From Schaalia odontolytica (lineage in GTDB: Bacteria; Actinomycetota; Actinomycetes; Actinomycetales; Actinomycetaceae): 64,000 nucleotides of DNA. Position 1 is the first letter of the stretch. Every line of letters starts with the position of its first letter. A program made the translations under genes and the position numbers. Where the stretch lies: NCBI RefSeq assembly GCF_024584435.1, contig NZ_CP102197.1:930001-994000 (forward strand), read 5' to 3'. A model generated the notes under the pieces. The model had not been told where the DNA came from and ran no database searches. It saw only the letters and a program-made list of their open reading frames with translations. This document shows, piece after piece, positions 17,479 through 26,863 of this stretch.

Positions 17479-20202
17479 TCAGCCCGCGTCTACGATGCCG
17501 GTTGATACCGCTCGCCGACGGCGCTTGGTCCGCGGCTTGTCGGTGGCCTCCGGCAGGGTAATATCTTCGGTCGATCGCGTCGCCTGGACCGCCGCCCCTG
17601 CCTCGGCTCGCGCCGGAAGATCAACGACGACCGCGGGAGTGGCCTCGGGCTCGACGACTCCGCTGGATGCTGCCGCGCGGCGCCTGTGCGACCGGCGAGG
17701 CTGAGTCCCCTCCTGCGCGCTCGCCGGAGCCTCCCGGGCCTGGCCACCATCGTTGCGGGGGGCGCTTTCCTGGGACGCAGGGTGAGCGGGGGATGCGGCG
17801 GGGCTGGGAGCCGAGGAAGGCTCCCCGCTGGCCGCGGTCGCCGCCTTGTGGGAAGCGCGACGCCGGTTCGCGGGCGCCTTCTCCTGACGCTCGGGAAGCT
17901 CGATGTCGACCGCATTCTTCGCCGGAGCCTGCTCGGCCGTTTCTACGGGGTCGGGCAAATCGATATGGACGGGAAGATCGGGCACCGGGGTCGCTTCCGC
18001 GACCCGACGGCGCCGACGCGGACGCTTGGTTGCCTCCTGCGCGGATGCGTCCGACGCCTTCGACTCTGCCTGGTCGGGTGCACTGGCCTGCTCGGTGCCG
18101 GTGGCCGAGGAGGCATCCTCGACCTCGCGTGCCGCCGCCTGAGCGGTCCCCTTCGCGGCCGGGACGGGCGCCTCGGAGGGAGCGTCATCGTCCTTGCGCG
18201 AGGAAGCGGCAGCGATCGCGCTGAGTGCTTCCTTTGCCCGCTCGTGCTCAACCCCGGCCTCGATGCGTCGCGGCTCCGCCCTCTTCTGAGACTTCTTTGC
18301 CGACTTGGCTCCCTTCGACGAAGAGTCGGCACCGGAAGCCTCCACCGGATGGTGGTGGACGATGAATCCGCGCCCTTCGCAGGCTTCGCAGGGGGAGGAG
18401 AATGCCTCCACGAGGCCTTCTCCCACGCGTTTGCGGGTCATTTGCACGAGCCCCAGCGAGGTGATCTCAGTGACCTGGTGGCGTGTGCGATCGCGACCCA
18501 AGCATTCCACAAGGCGGCGCAGGACGAGGTCGCGGTTCGATTCGAGCACCATGTCAACGAAGTCAATGATGACGATTCCGCCGATGTCGCGCAGGCGCAG
18601 CTGGCGCACGATCTCCTCGGCTGCCTCAAGATTGTTGCGCGTCACGGTTTCCTCAAGGGTGCCTCCCGCGCCAATGAACTTGCCCGTGTTGACGTCGATG
18701 ACCGTCATCGCCTCGGTGCGGTCAATGATGAGGGTGCCGCCGGAGGGCAGCCACACCTTGCGATCCATACCCTTGGCAAGCTGCTCGTCGATGCGGTGTG
18801 CGTGGAAGACGTCCTCCGTCCCCACCCACTGCTCGACGCGGTCGGAGAGTTCGGGACTGAGTTCGTCCACGTAGTCCTTGACGGTAGCGTACGTGTTACG
18901 CCCCTGAACGACGAGCTTGGTGAAATCCTCGTTGAAGATGTCGCGCACCACGCGCACCGCGAGCTCAGGCTCGCCGCGCAGGAGCACCGGAGCGTTCTTG
19001 GTCGATGAACGCTTCTTGTCGATCTCCTCCCACTGGCGAGTGAGTCGAGCGACGTCGTCACGAATCTGCGCTTCGGTTGCGCCCTCGGCGGCGGTGCGCA
19101 CGATGACTCCGGAACCGGCGGGGACGACGGCCTTGAGGATCTTCTTCAGGCGCGCGCGCTCCTTGTCGGGCAGCTTTCGAGAGATTCCCATCATGGAGCC
19201 ACCCGGAATGAGCACGAGGTAGCGGCCCGCGAGGGTGATCTGCGACGTCAGGCGCGCTCCCTTGTGTCCGATCGGATCCTTCGTCACCTGGACCAGGACG
19301 GGATCACCCGACTTGAGGGCGGCCTCAATGCGGCGGGGCTTGCCCTCCATCCCGACGGCATCCCAGTTGACCTCTCCGGCGTACAGGACGGCGTTGCGGC
19401 CGCGACCCACATCGACGAATGCCGCCTCCATGGACGGAAGAACGTTCTGGACGCGGCCCAGGTAGATGTTGCCGACCATGGAGGACTGGGTGCGACGAGC
19501 GACGTAGTGCTCGACGAGGAGCCCGTCCTCAAGGAGGGCGATCTGATCCAGGCCGTCATGATCGCGGATGACCATGGTGCGCTCGACGGACTCGCGGCGC
19601 GCCAGGAACTCCGATTCGGAGATCGAGTGGCGGCGCCTGCCCTCGCGCCGACCCTCGCGGCGACGCATCTTCTTAGCCTCGAGCCGGGTCGATCCCTTCA
19701 GGGCCTGGACCTGATCCGCGGGATCACCATCGTCCGCAACGGCTACCGATGTCGAGCGGGAACGGCGCCGACGACGACGGGTCGACCCCTCGTCGTCTGC
19801 CGTCGAATCATCCTGGGACGCGACGGATTCGCTCCCATCGGGCTTCTTCTCAGCGCTGGAAGCTTCGTCGGCCCTCTTGGAGCGCCGACGGCGCCGACTC
19901 TTCGGTTCGGCGTCCGATTCCTCGCTCGCGGAGCGCTCAACGGGAGAAGATTCGTCTGCCGACGCATCGGCGGTGCTCTCGTTCTCGGCGTCGCCAACGG
20001 TTTTCTTAGAGCGGCGCCGACGTTTGGGGGCCGCTTCCTCGCGTTCGGACGTCTCCTCGGAGGCGGAGGAATTGCGGCGGCGCTTGGGTTCTGCTTCCTC
20101 GGCGCCAATCGGTGCTGCGACCTCGGGTGCGGCCTGGAAGACCGGCGCCTGGAACAGCAGCGACGCGGCGGGTGCCACGGGGGTGGTGGATTCGGTTGTC
20201 AC
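17479..20202 (-). CDS. rne: Ribonuclease E/G
   Basis: The main RNA-processing endonuclease, 907 residues. The catalytic core is central, as usual in actinobacteria: an S1 RNA-binding segment (MVGNIYLGRVQNVLPSMEAA), the magnesium-binding aspartates in MTVIDVNTGKFIG and IVIIDFVDM, and the zinc-link motif SPCEACEGRG. It is flanked by long disordered tails rich in RRRRR, Ser, Glu and Ala on both sides, likely scaffolds for RNA and partners. Start set at GTG 20202 (VTTESTT), preceded by GGAG; an upstream in-frame start would add 17 residues. It lies upstream of rplU-rpmA, the conserved order. Confidence 0.94.
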   Translation of the reverse strand: MTTESTTPVAPAASLLFQAPVFQAAPEVAAPIGAEEAEPKRRRNSSASEETSEREEAAPKRRRRSKKTVGDAENESTADASADESSPVERSASEESDAEPKSRRRRRSKRADEASSAEKKPDGSESVASQDDSTADDEGSTRRRRRRSRSTSVAVADDGDPADQVQALKGSTRLEAKKMRRREGRREGRRRHSISESEFLARRESVERTMVIRDHDGLDQIALLEDGLLVEHYVARRTQSSMVGNIYLGRVQNVLPSMEAAFVDVGRGRNAVLYAGEVNWDAVGMEGKPRRIEAALKSGDPVLVQVTKDPIGHKGARLTSQITLAGRYLVLIPGGSMMGISRKLPDKERARLKKILKAVVPAGSGVIVRTAAEGATEAQIRDDVARLTRQWEEIDKKRSSTKNAPVLLRGEPELAVRVVRDIFNEDFTKLVVQGRNTYATVKDYVDELSPELSDRVEQWVGTEDVFHAHRIDEQLAKGMDRKVWLPSGGTLIIDRTEAMTVIDVNTGKFIGAGGTLEETVTRNNLEAAEEIVRQLRLRDIGGIVIIDFVDMVLESNRDLVLRRLVECLGRDRTRHQVTEITSLGLVQMTRKRVGEGLVEAFSSPCEACEGRGFIVHHHPVEASGADSSSKGAKSAKKSQKRAEPRRIEAGVEHERAKEALSAIAAASSRKDDDAPSEAPVPAAKGTAQAAAREVEDASSATGTEQASAPDQAESKASDASAQEATKRPRRRRRVAEATPVPDLPVHIDLPDPVETAEQAPAKNAVDIELPERQEKAPANRRRASHKAATAASGEPSSAPSPAASPAHPASQESAPRNDGGQAREAPASAQEGTQPRRSHRRRAAASSGVVEPEATPAVVVDLPARAEAGAAVQATRSTEDITLPEATDKPRTKRRRRAVSTGIVDAG

Positions 20203-20626
20203 GATTCTCCAATGGTGGGCGTGCGCCACGTGCCCGGACACACCCGTTATCATCGCCCGCGAAGGGGCGGAAACCTAGTGGAGCGCAAACGCGCAGCGGT
20301 CGGCGGCGGTGGAAACGTCATCGCTCGACTCTCGTCACGGGGGCACGCCCGCGACATCCATTCGTCCTCATTGTCGCACACGACATGCTTTCCCCGTTGA
20401 ATGCGACGGGAAAGGGTGACCAGGTCAACGCCTCACACGCCCAAATACAGGGCGTTTACCAGGAAAAATAATCAGACGCGTACGTCACAAAACGATCACC
20501 AAGCCCCGTTATCCCTCAGTACCGCCGACACATCTGGGCTACATTTGTGTCAACCCGTGACATAGGTCCTACGGCTGCGTCTCGGCTTCAACGACATCCC
20601 TCATCCCTACACGAGAAGGTCCCATC
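20203..20626. other. Divergent rne/cydA intergenic region
   Basis: No gene is supported in these 424 bases. It must carry promoters for rne (minus) and cydA (plus), but I find no convincing -10/-35 pair. A short inverted repeat TGTCA-ACCCG-TGACA at 20548-20562, about 65 bases before cydA, is a weak operator candidate. A redox or oxygen regulator would fit the operon, but the sequence does not name one. Confidence 0.45.
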
Positions 20627-22177
20627 ATGACCCTCGCGCAGACAGCGCTTGACGCGGTCACGGTCGGACGATGGCAGTTCGGCATCACAACCGTCTACCA
20701 CTTCGTCCTCGTGCCGCTGACGATCGGCCTGTCCCTGCTGGTTGCCATCATGCAGACCGCATGGCACCGCACCGGCAAGGAGCACTGGCTCCAGGCGACC
20801 CGATTCTTTGGTAAGCTCCTCCTCATCAACTTCGCCCTCGGCGTGGCGACCGGCATCGTCCAGGAGTTCCAGTTCGGAATGAACTGGTCCGAATACTCCC
20901 GTTTCGTCGGCGACATCTTCGGCGCCCCGCTGGCCATCGAGGCACTCCTGGCCTTCTTCCTTGAATCCACGTTCCTCGGACTGTGGATCTTTGGATGGGG
21001 CCGTCTCTCCAAGGGCATGCACCTGGCGACCATCTGGTGCGTCGCCATCGGCACGATGCTCTCGGCAGCCTGGATTCTCGCGGCCAACGCCTGGATGCAG
21101 CATCCCGTCGGGGCACGCTTCAACCCCGAGACCGGCCGAGCCGAACTCGACGGTGTGGCTGGCTTCCTCAAGCTCATCACCTCCGGCGTCTACCTGAGCG
21201 AGTACGCTCACGTCATCACCTCCGCCTGGCTCGTCGCCGGATCATTCGTGGCCGGCATCGCCCTGTGGTGGATGGTGCGCACCGCTCGTGAGGGAAGCGA
21301 GCAGGCCGTGGCGCAGTCCCGGGACGTCTGGCGTCCGATCGCCCGCTTCGGGCTGGTCGCCGTCCTGATCGGCGGCCTCGGTACCGCCGCTTCCGGCCAC
21401 ATCCAGGGCCAGGAAATGGTCGCAGCTCAGCCAATGAAGATGGCGGCAGCCGAGGGCATCTGCGTGGACACCGACGGCGCGGCTTTCACGGTCGCCCAGT
21501 TCGGCTCCTGCCCCCTGGGCGATAACGGCGCGCACCCCACCCAGTTCATCCGCGTTCCCGGTGTCGCCTCCTTCCTGTCGCACAACTCCTTCTCGGCGAC
21601 CTCCGAGGGGGTTTCCGACATTCAGGCACGCATGGTGGACCTGTTGAACTCGGACGTGAACTTCACCGCCAAGTACGGGGACGCCTCGCAATACGATTTC
21701 CGGCCCCCGCAAATGGTGACCTTCTGGTCCTTCCGCCTGATGATCGGCCTGGGGATGCTCGCCTTCCTCCTCGCCGCCTGGGGCCTGTGGGCCACCCGAG
21801 GCGGGCGCACGTCGTCCAACAAGTGGCTCGGCGTCGTCGCCCTGGTCAACCTACCGCTGCCTTTTGCAGCCGCTTCTTTCGGCTGGATCTTCACCGAGAT
21901 GGGTCGCCAGCCGTGGGTCGTCGTACCGAACCTGGGTGCGCTGTCCGCGGGATCCGACCTGGGGTCGGTGGCCATGATGACCGAAATAGGCGTGTCCCCC
22001 AACGTTCCCGCCTGGCAGATGCTGGCCACCCTCGTCCTCTTCACTCTCCTGTATGGCGTCCTGGGAGTCTTCTGGTACGTCCTCATGAAGCGCTACGCCG
22101 TCGAGGGCATCCACTCCTCGCCCGAGGCTGATAAGCCCACGGCCGAAACACCCGCCGAGCTGTCTTTCGGATACTGA
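20627..22177 (+). CDS. cydA: Cytochrome bd ubiquinol/menaquinol oxidase subunit I
   Basis: CydA, 516 residues, is the haem-bearing quinol oxidase subunit that reduces oxygen at high affinity. The N-terminal VGRWQFGITTVYHFVLVPLTIG carries the haem b595 histidine (His25), and GWIFTEMGRQPW is the invariant family motif. Multiple membrane helices are evident. The ATG follows GAGAAGG. It leads cydAB and, after a hairpin, cydDC and a sensor kinase. The enzyme lets the cell respire in microaerobic settings. Confidence 0.97.
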   Translation: MTLAQTALDAVTVGRWQFGITTVYHFVLVPLTIGLSLLVAIMQTAWHRTGKEHWLQATRFFGKLLLINFALGVATGIVQEFQFGMNWSEYSRFVGDIFGAPLAIEALLAFFLESTFLGLWIFGWGRLSKGMHLATIWCVAIGTMLSAAWILAANAWMQHPVGARFNPETGRAELDGVAGFLKLITSGVYLSEYAHVITSAWLVAGSFVAGIALWWMVRTAREGSEQAVAQSRDVWRPIARFGLVAVLIGGLGTAASGHIQGQEMVAAQPMKMAAAEGICVDTDGAAFTVAQFGSCPLGDNGAHPTQFIRVPGVASFLSHNSFSATSEGVSDIQARMVDLLNSDVNFTAKYGDASQYDFRPPQMVTFWSFRLMIGLGMLAFLLAAWGLWATRGGRTSSNKWLGVVALVNLPLPFAAASFGWIFTEMGRQPWVVVPNLGALSAGSDLGSVAMMTEIGVSPNVPAWQMLATLVLFTLLYGVLGVFWYVLMKRYAVEGIHSSPEADKPTAETPAELSFGY

Positions 22178-22193
22178 GAGAGGAACAACGAAC

Positions 22194-23315
22194 ATGACTC
22201 TGTCAATCCTGTGGTTCATCCTCATCGCCGTGTTGTGGACGGTCTACCTCATTCTCGAAGGCTTCGACTTTGGCGTCGGAATGCTCCTGCCCTTCGTCGC
22301 CAAGGGCGACCGCGAACGCACCCAGACGGTGCGCACGATCGGCCCCCACTGGGACGGGAACGAGGTCTGGCTCCTCACCGCCGGCGGCGCGACTTTCGCC
22401 GCTTTCCCCGAGTGGTACGCCACCATGTTCTCGGGCATGTACCTGGCCCTGTTTCTCATCCTGGTCTGCCTGATCGTGCGCGTCATCGCCCTCGAGTGGC
22501 GCTCCAAGATCGCCACCGAGAAGTGGCGCCACGCGTGGGACTGGGTGCACACGGCCAGCGCCTGGCTCGTCCCGCTGCTGCTGGGCGTCGCATTCGCCAA
22601 CTTCGTGCAGGGCATGCGCATCGAGGTCGTTGACGCGGCAACGGGCACCGTCGTGGACCCGACGCTGGTGAATCAGTCGCTGGCGAGCGCAACGCACCAG
22701 CTGACGGGTGGTTTCTTCTCCCTCCTGACCCCCTACACCATCCTGGGCGGGCTGGCGGTTCTCGCCGTCTGTCTGGCGCACGGCGCACAGTTCCTGGCGC
22801 TGAAGACCACCGGGGAGGTGCGCGATCGCGCAAACGCGATCGCAGCTCCGGCAACGATCGCCGCGACCGTCCTGGCCGCCGCGTGGCTGTTCTGGGGTCA
22901 GTTCGCGTACACGACGAATGTCCTGGCGTGGATCCCCCTCGTCGTTGCCGCCCTCGCGATCATCGTCTCCACCGCACTCTCTCAGGCGTCGCTGCGGCGA
23001 GAGGGGCTGTCCTTCACGGCCTCCTCCGTCGCGATCGCCGGCTCCGTCGCATGGGTCTTCGCCTCGATGGCTCCCGCCGTCCAGAAGTCCTCGATTAACC
23101 CAAGCTACTCGCTGACGATTGAGCAGGCCTCGTCGACGAACGCGACGTTGACCGTCATGACGATCGTCGCGGCCTGCCTGGTCCCGATCGTTGCGGTCTA
23201 CGTCATCTGGTCCTATTGGACGTTCCGTTCTCGCGTTGGTGCCGAGGACGTGTCGACCAAGACAGGACTCCTGCTCAGCAAGATTCGCGTGGGAGAGAAC
23301 TTCCTCTCCAGCTGA
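22194..23315 (+). CDS. cydB: Cytochrome bd oxidase subunit II
   Basis: CydB, 373 residues, an integral membrane partner of CydA. It starts LSILWFILIAVLWTVYLILEGFDFGVGML, with the family's GFDFG motif, and has about eight hydrophobic helices. It lies 16 bases after cydA with GAGAGGAAC as ribosome binding site. A 16-bp hairpin follows 12 bases after the stop. Confidence 0.96.
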   Translation: MTLSILWFILIAVLWTVYLILEGFDFGVGMLLPFVAKGDRERTQTVRTIGPHWDGNEVWLLTAGGATFAAFPEWYATMFSGMYLALFLILVCLIVRVIALEWRSKIATEKWRHAWDWVHTASAWLVPLLLGVAFANFVQGMRIEVVDAATGTVVDPTLVNQSLASATHQLTGGFFSLLTPYTILGGLAVLAVCLAHGAQFLALKTTGEVRDRANAIAAPATIAATVLAAAWLFWGQFAYTTNVLAWIPLVVAALAIIVSTALSQASLRREGLSFTASSVAIAGSVAWVFASMAPAVQKSSINPSYSLTIEQASSTNATLTVMTIVAACLVPIVAVYVIWSYWTFRSRVGAEDVSTKTGLLLSKIRVGENFLSS

Positions 23316-23327
23316 CTCTTGTGCGCC

Positions 23328-23366
23328 GCTTGTGCCCGGTTCCGTCTCGCGGGACCGGGCACAAGC
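23328..23366 (+). terminator. Strong hairpin between cydB and cydD
   Basis: A 16-bp stem (23328-23343 with 23351-23366, one G-T pair) with loop GTCTCGC lies 12 bases after cydB. It probably reduces transcription into cydDC, setting oxidase subunits above the transporter. Confidence 0.75.
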
Positions 23367-23423
23367 ACATCCACGAGGCGAAGCCGAGGACCTAAGACCC
23401 ATGACGCCGCGCTTTGGGGCACA

Positions 23424-25112
23424 ATGGTATCCGTGCGTCCTTTCGATCCTCGCCTGCTGCGATATGCCCGATCGGCTCGCGGCCCCATTGCTGCGACGGC
23501 CCTCCTTGGGACCGTCACCGCCGTCCTCGTTCTCGCTCAGGCACTGCTCGTTTCGTCGGCGCTGTCCCCGATCGTCTCCGGCAGCGCCTCCCTCGTTGAC
23601 GTTCTGCCCACTATCGGGGCCATAGGACTCGTGTTCGCCTGTCGAGCCGGGTGCGTGGCCGCGCGCGAGGCACTCAGCACGCGAGCGGCGGGGGCAGCCG
23701 TGGCCGAGCTACGCCGCCGCGTCATCGAGTCGGCTATTGCGCTGGGGCCTCGGTGGCGGGCGACCAATGGAGCACAGACGGCGGCTCTGGTCACCGGCGG
23801 CCTCGAAGACCTGCGCCCCTACTTCGTGGCCTTCCTCCCCCAACTGGTCCTCGTGTGCACCGTCACTCCCGCGGCGCTGGGGGTCATCCTGTTGCTCGAC
23901 TTTTGGTCTGCCGTCATCGCGCTGCTCGTGATTCCGTTGATTCCCCTTTTCATGGTCCTGATCGGTCGCTTCACCCAGTCGGCCTCCGACGAGAAACTGG
24001 TGTCGATGAAGCGTCTGTCCGCCCAGCTCCTGGATCTCATCTCGGGATTGCCCACGCTCCGCGCGCTCGGGCGCGAGAGGGCTCCGCGCCCCCACCTGCG
24101 CGCGCTGGGCGAGGCGAATACGAAGGCGACGATGTCGACGCTGCGCGTGGCGTTTCTCTCGGGTGGTGTTCTCGAGTTCCTCACGACCCTCTCGGTGGCT
24201 CTGGTCGCCGTCGAGGTTGGGATGCGCCTGGTCTTCGGTCACATGTCGCTCTTTCACGGACTCGCGGTCATCATGCTGGCCCCCGAGGTCTTTGAACCCC
24301 TACGCCAGGTAGGCGCGCAATTCCACGCTTCTGCGAACGGCGTGACGGCCTCACGTGCCGCCTTCGATATCATCGAGGAGGCCGAGGCTCTGCCCCCTGC
24401 CGGATCTCTACCGTGCCCGGACATGTCCCGCACCGACATCGTCCTGGACGGCGTTGGCGTGCGCTCGCGCGACGCCTGGGCGCCGAGTCCAACCTCGGGC
24501 ATCGTGCGTCCGGCGACCGTGACGGCGCTGTCCGGACCCTCCGGGGCCGGAAAATCGACGCTCGTGTCGTGTCTGCTTTCCGACACTGTTCCCGACTGCG
24601 GTCGAATTCTGCTGCGCTCGGCGGCCTCGGGCGGCTCCGCCCGCTCAGATCTGCCGCTGTCCGAGGTCTCCCCCGCTTCGTGGAGGAGCACCATCTCCTG
24701 GGTGCCGCAATCCCCCACGCTGGCGCCCGGGACGATCCTGGACAGTATGGGAGGCCTCCCCCTGGAGAGCCTCACCCGAGCAGCCGAAGCGACGGGATTC
24801 GACGCCGTCCTGTCCGAGGCTCCCGATGGCTGGAACACGGTCATCGGACGCGGCGGGATCGGTTTGTCTGTCGGGCAGCGACAGCGCCTGGCTCTCACTC
24901 GAGCCCTCGCGGCCGACTCGCAGATCGTCATTCTCGACGAGCCCACGGCGCATCTGGACGCCGTGAGCGAGGAAACGATTATCGGGGCCATCAACGCGAT
25001 GCGCGCCCAGGGCCGAACCCTCATCGTCATTGCTCACCGGAGCGCGGTCCTGGATATCGCCGACACGGTAATCGACGTGACCGCCGCGGCCATCGAGGAG
25101 GAACGCGCATGA
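23424..25112 (+). CDS. cydD: Thiol/cytochrome bd assembly ABC transporter subunit CydD
   Basis: CydD, 562 residues, half of the CydDC ABC exporter of glutathione/cysteine-type thiols needed to assemble cytochrome bd. Six N-terminal membrane helices precede an ABC domain with Walker A SGPSGAGKST, signature LSVGQRQRLALTRAL and Walker B IVILDEPTAHLD. The start is set at ATG 23424 (MVSVRPFDP); GTG 23433 is an alternative. It overlaps cydC by four bases (ATGA). Confidence 0.93.
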   Translation: MVSVRPFDPRLLRYARSARGPIAATALLGTVTAVLVLAQALLVSSALSPIVSGSASLVDVLPTIGAIGLVFACRAGCVAAREALSTRAAGAAVAELRRRVIESAIALGPRWRATNGAQTAALVTGGLEDLRPYFVAFLPQLVLVCTVTPAALGVILLLDFWSAVIALLVIPLIPLFMVLIGRFTQSASDEKLVSMKRLSAQLLDLISGLPTLRALGRERAPRPHLRALGEANTKATMSTLRVAFLSGGVLEFLTTLSVALVAVEVGMRLVFGHMSLFHGLAVIMLAPEVFEPLRQVGAQFHASANGVTASRAAFDIIEEAEALPPAGSLPCPDMSRTDIVLDGVGVRSRDAWAPSPTSGIVRPATVTALSGPSGAGKSTLVSCLLSDTVPDCGRILLRSAASGGSARSDLPLSEVSPASWRSTISWVPQSPTLAPGTILDSMGGLPLESLTRAAEATGFDAVLSEAPDGWNTVIGRGGIGLSVGQRQRLALTRALAADSQIVILDEPTAHLDAVSEETIIGAINAMRAQGRTLIVIAHRSAVLDIADTVIDVTAAAIEEERA

Positions 25113-26863
25113 GGCTCTTCCTGACGCGCTCGGAATCCGCGGCGCTTCGCCGATGCATCGCTTTGCTTGGGGTATCGCGTTCCGGTTTCGCGCTCTCGCT
25201 CCTCCTGGGAGTCGCGGCTCTGGGCTCGGCGATCGCGCTCGGGGGAACGGCCGCGTGGCTGATTGCCCGGGCATCCCAGCAGCCGCCCGTTCTCTACCTG
25301 ACCGTCGCGGCCACGTCGGTGCGGCTCTTCGGTCTCTCGCGCGCCCTCGCCCGCTACCTGTCGCGCCTGGCCTCGCACAAGGTCGCGTTGTCGGGTATGG
25401 ACAACCTGCGCGCGAACCTGTATGACCGCTTGTCGAGCGCTCCCGCGGCGGCGTTATCGTCCGTGCGACGCGGAGACCTGATGAGCCGGGCAGGAGCCGA
25501 TGTCGACGAGGTCGGCAACGTCGTCGTGAAGACCGTCCTACCCGCGCTCGTCGCGCTCATCGTCGGCGTCGCGACCGTGGCGGTTGTCGCCGTCATCTCG
25601 CCCGCATCGGCACTCGTTCTTGCGCTGTGCCTCCTTCTGTCGGGCGTGGTGGCGCCCGCCCTGATCGCCCGCTCCGTGCGGATGGCCGAGGGCGAGGGGG
25701 GCGACGCGCGCACGGATATCGCCGCCACCACCCTGGCGCTGCTGGAGGGTGCCACCGAGCTCTCGCTGGCCGGGACACTGCTCGGAGCCACACGGACGCT
25801 CGCCCGCGCCGAAGCCTCCTTGCGTCAGGCTCTTGCTCGCTCTGCTCGCCTGTCCGCGCTCGCCCGAGGCCTGGACGTGTGCGCTGTGGGAATGGCGCTC
25901 ATCGCCGCTCTCCTCATCGGTATCCCGCACGCGCTCTCCGGCGCGCTCCCGCAGGTTCTCCTCGCCGTCATCGTTCTCATTCCGCTGTCCTCCTTCGAGG
26001 GCGTCGCTGAGCTTGCTCCAGCCGCGTCCCAGCTGGTCCGCAGCGCGCAGGCAGCTCAGCGCATCTGCGCTCTCATCGGTGAGGAGTCTCCCTCCGCCTC
26101 GCACGCCATCCCTCAGGGCGCCACCCTCATCGAGGCTCACGATCTCGCGATCGGCTGGCCGGGCGGCCCCACCCTGGTCGAGGGGATCACGTTCACGCTG
26201 CGCGCGGGTGCCTCCGTGGCCATCGTCGGACCGTCGGGGATCGGCAAGACAACGCTGCTGGCCACCCTCACGGGAGTGATCCCCCCCAAGTCCGGTCAGG
26301 CCCTCATCAACGGGGTGCCCGCGTGGGGGGCGCGCCGCGACGACGTCGCCTCCCACATCACCATGACCGCCGAGGACGCCCACATCTTCGCAACCAGCAT
26401 CTACGAGAATCTGCGCGTCGCGAAGGCATCCCTGACGCGCGAAGAGGCCGTGACGTCACTGCAACGAGCGGGACTTTGCGAGTGGATCGACTCTCTTCCC
26501 GACGGAATCGATACGGTGATCGGTTCGGGTGCGACGACGGTGTCCGGGGGTGAACGCCGCCGCCTGTTGATGGCGCGCGCGCTCCTCGTCCCGGCCCCCG
26601 TCATGGCGGTGGACGAGGCATCGGAACACCTGGACGGCGAGACCGCGGACAGGCTCATGAACACCCTCCTGACTCCCCCACCCGATCGCGCTACCCTGGT
26701 CGTCACGCATCGCCTCAGCGCCCTCGACCAGGCCGACCAGGTACTCGTTTTGGGACGCGTGCAGGCCGGTCAGTGCGCGAGGGTGGTTGCACAGGGCACG
26801 CACGCGCACGTTCTATCTTGCCTGCCCGGCTACCGGTGGGCACTCGATCAGGAGGAACAATGA
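25109..26863 (+). CDS. cydC: Thiol/cytochrome bd assembly ABC transporter subunit CydC
   Basis: CydC, 584 residues, partner of CydD. It has a membrane domain beginning near residue 20 and an ABC domain with Walker A GPSGIGKTT, a signature VSGGERRRLLMARAL and a Walker B ending AVDEASEHLD, where VDEASE replaces the more usual LDEPT. The ATG at 25109 overlaps the cydD stop, and its own stop overlaps the start of the sensor kinase (ATGA), so all three are coupled. Confidence 0.93.
   Translation: MRLFLTRSESAALRRCIALLGVSRSGFALSLLLGVAALGSAIALGGTAAWLIARASQQPPVLYLTVAATSVRLFGLSRALARYLSRLASHKVALSGMDNLRANLYDRLSSAPAAALSSVRRGDLMSRAGADVDEVGNVVVKTVLPALVALIVGVATVAVVAVISPASALVLALCLLLSGVVAPALIARSVRMAEGEGGDARTDIAATTLALLEGATELSLAGTLLGATRTLARAEASLRQALARSARLSALARGLDVCAVGMALIAALLIGIPHALSGALPQVLLAVIVLIPLSSFEGVAELAPAASQLVRSAQAAQRICALIGEESPSASHAIPQGATLIEAHDLAIGWPGGPTLVEGITFTLRAGASVAIVGPSGIGKTTLLATLTGVIPPKSGQALINGVPAWGARRDDVASHITMTAEDAHIFATSIYENLRVAKASLTREEAVTSLQRAGLCEWIDSLPDGIDTVIGSGATTVSGGERRRLLMARALLVPAPVMAVDEASEHLDGETADRLMNTLLTPPPDRATLVVTHRLSALDQADQVLVLGRVQAGQCARVVAQGTHAHVLSCLPGYRWALDQEEQ

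Noticed and set aside
20548..20562. Inverted repeat upstream of cydA as a Rex site
   Set aside because: TGTCA-ACCCG-TGACA only partly resembles the actinobacterial Rex consensus; too weak to name.
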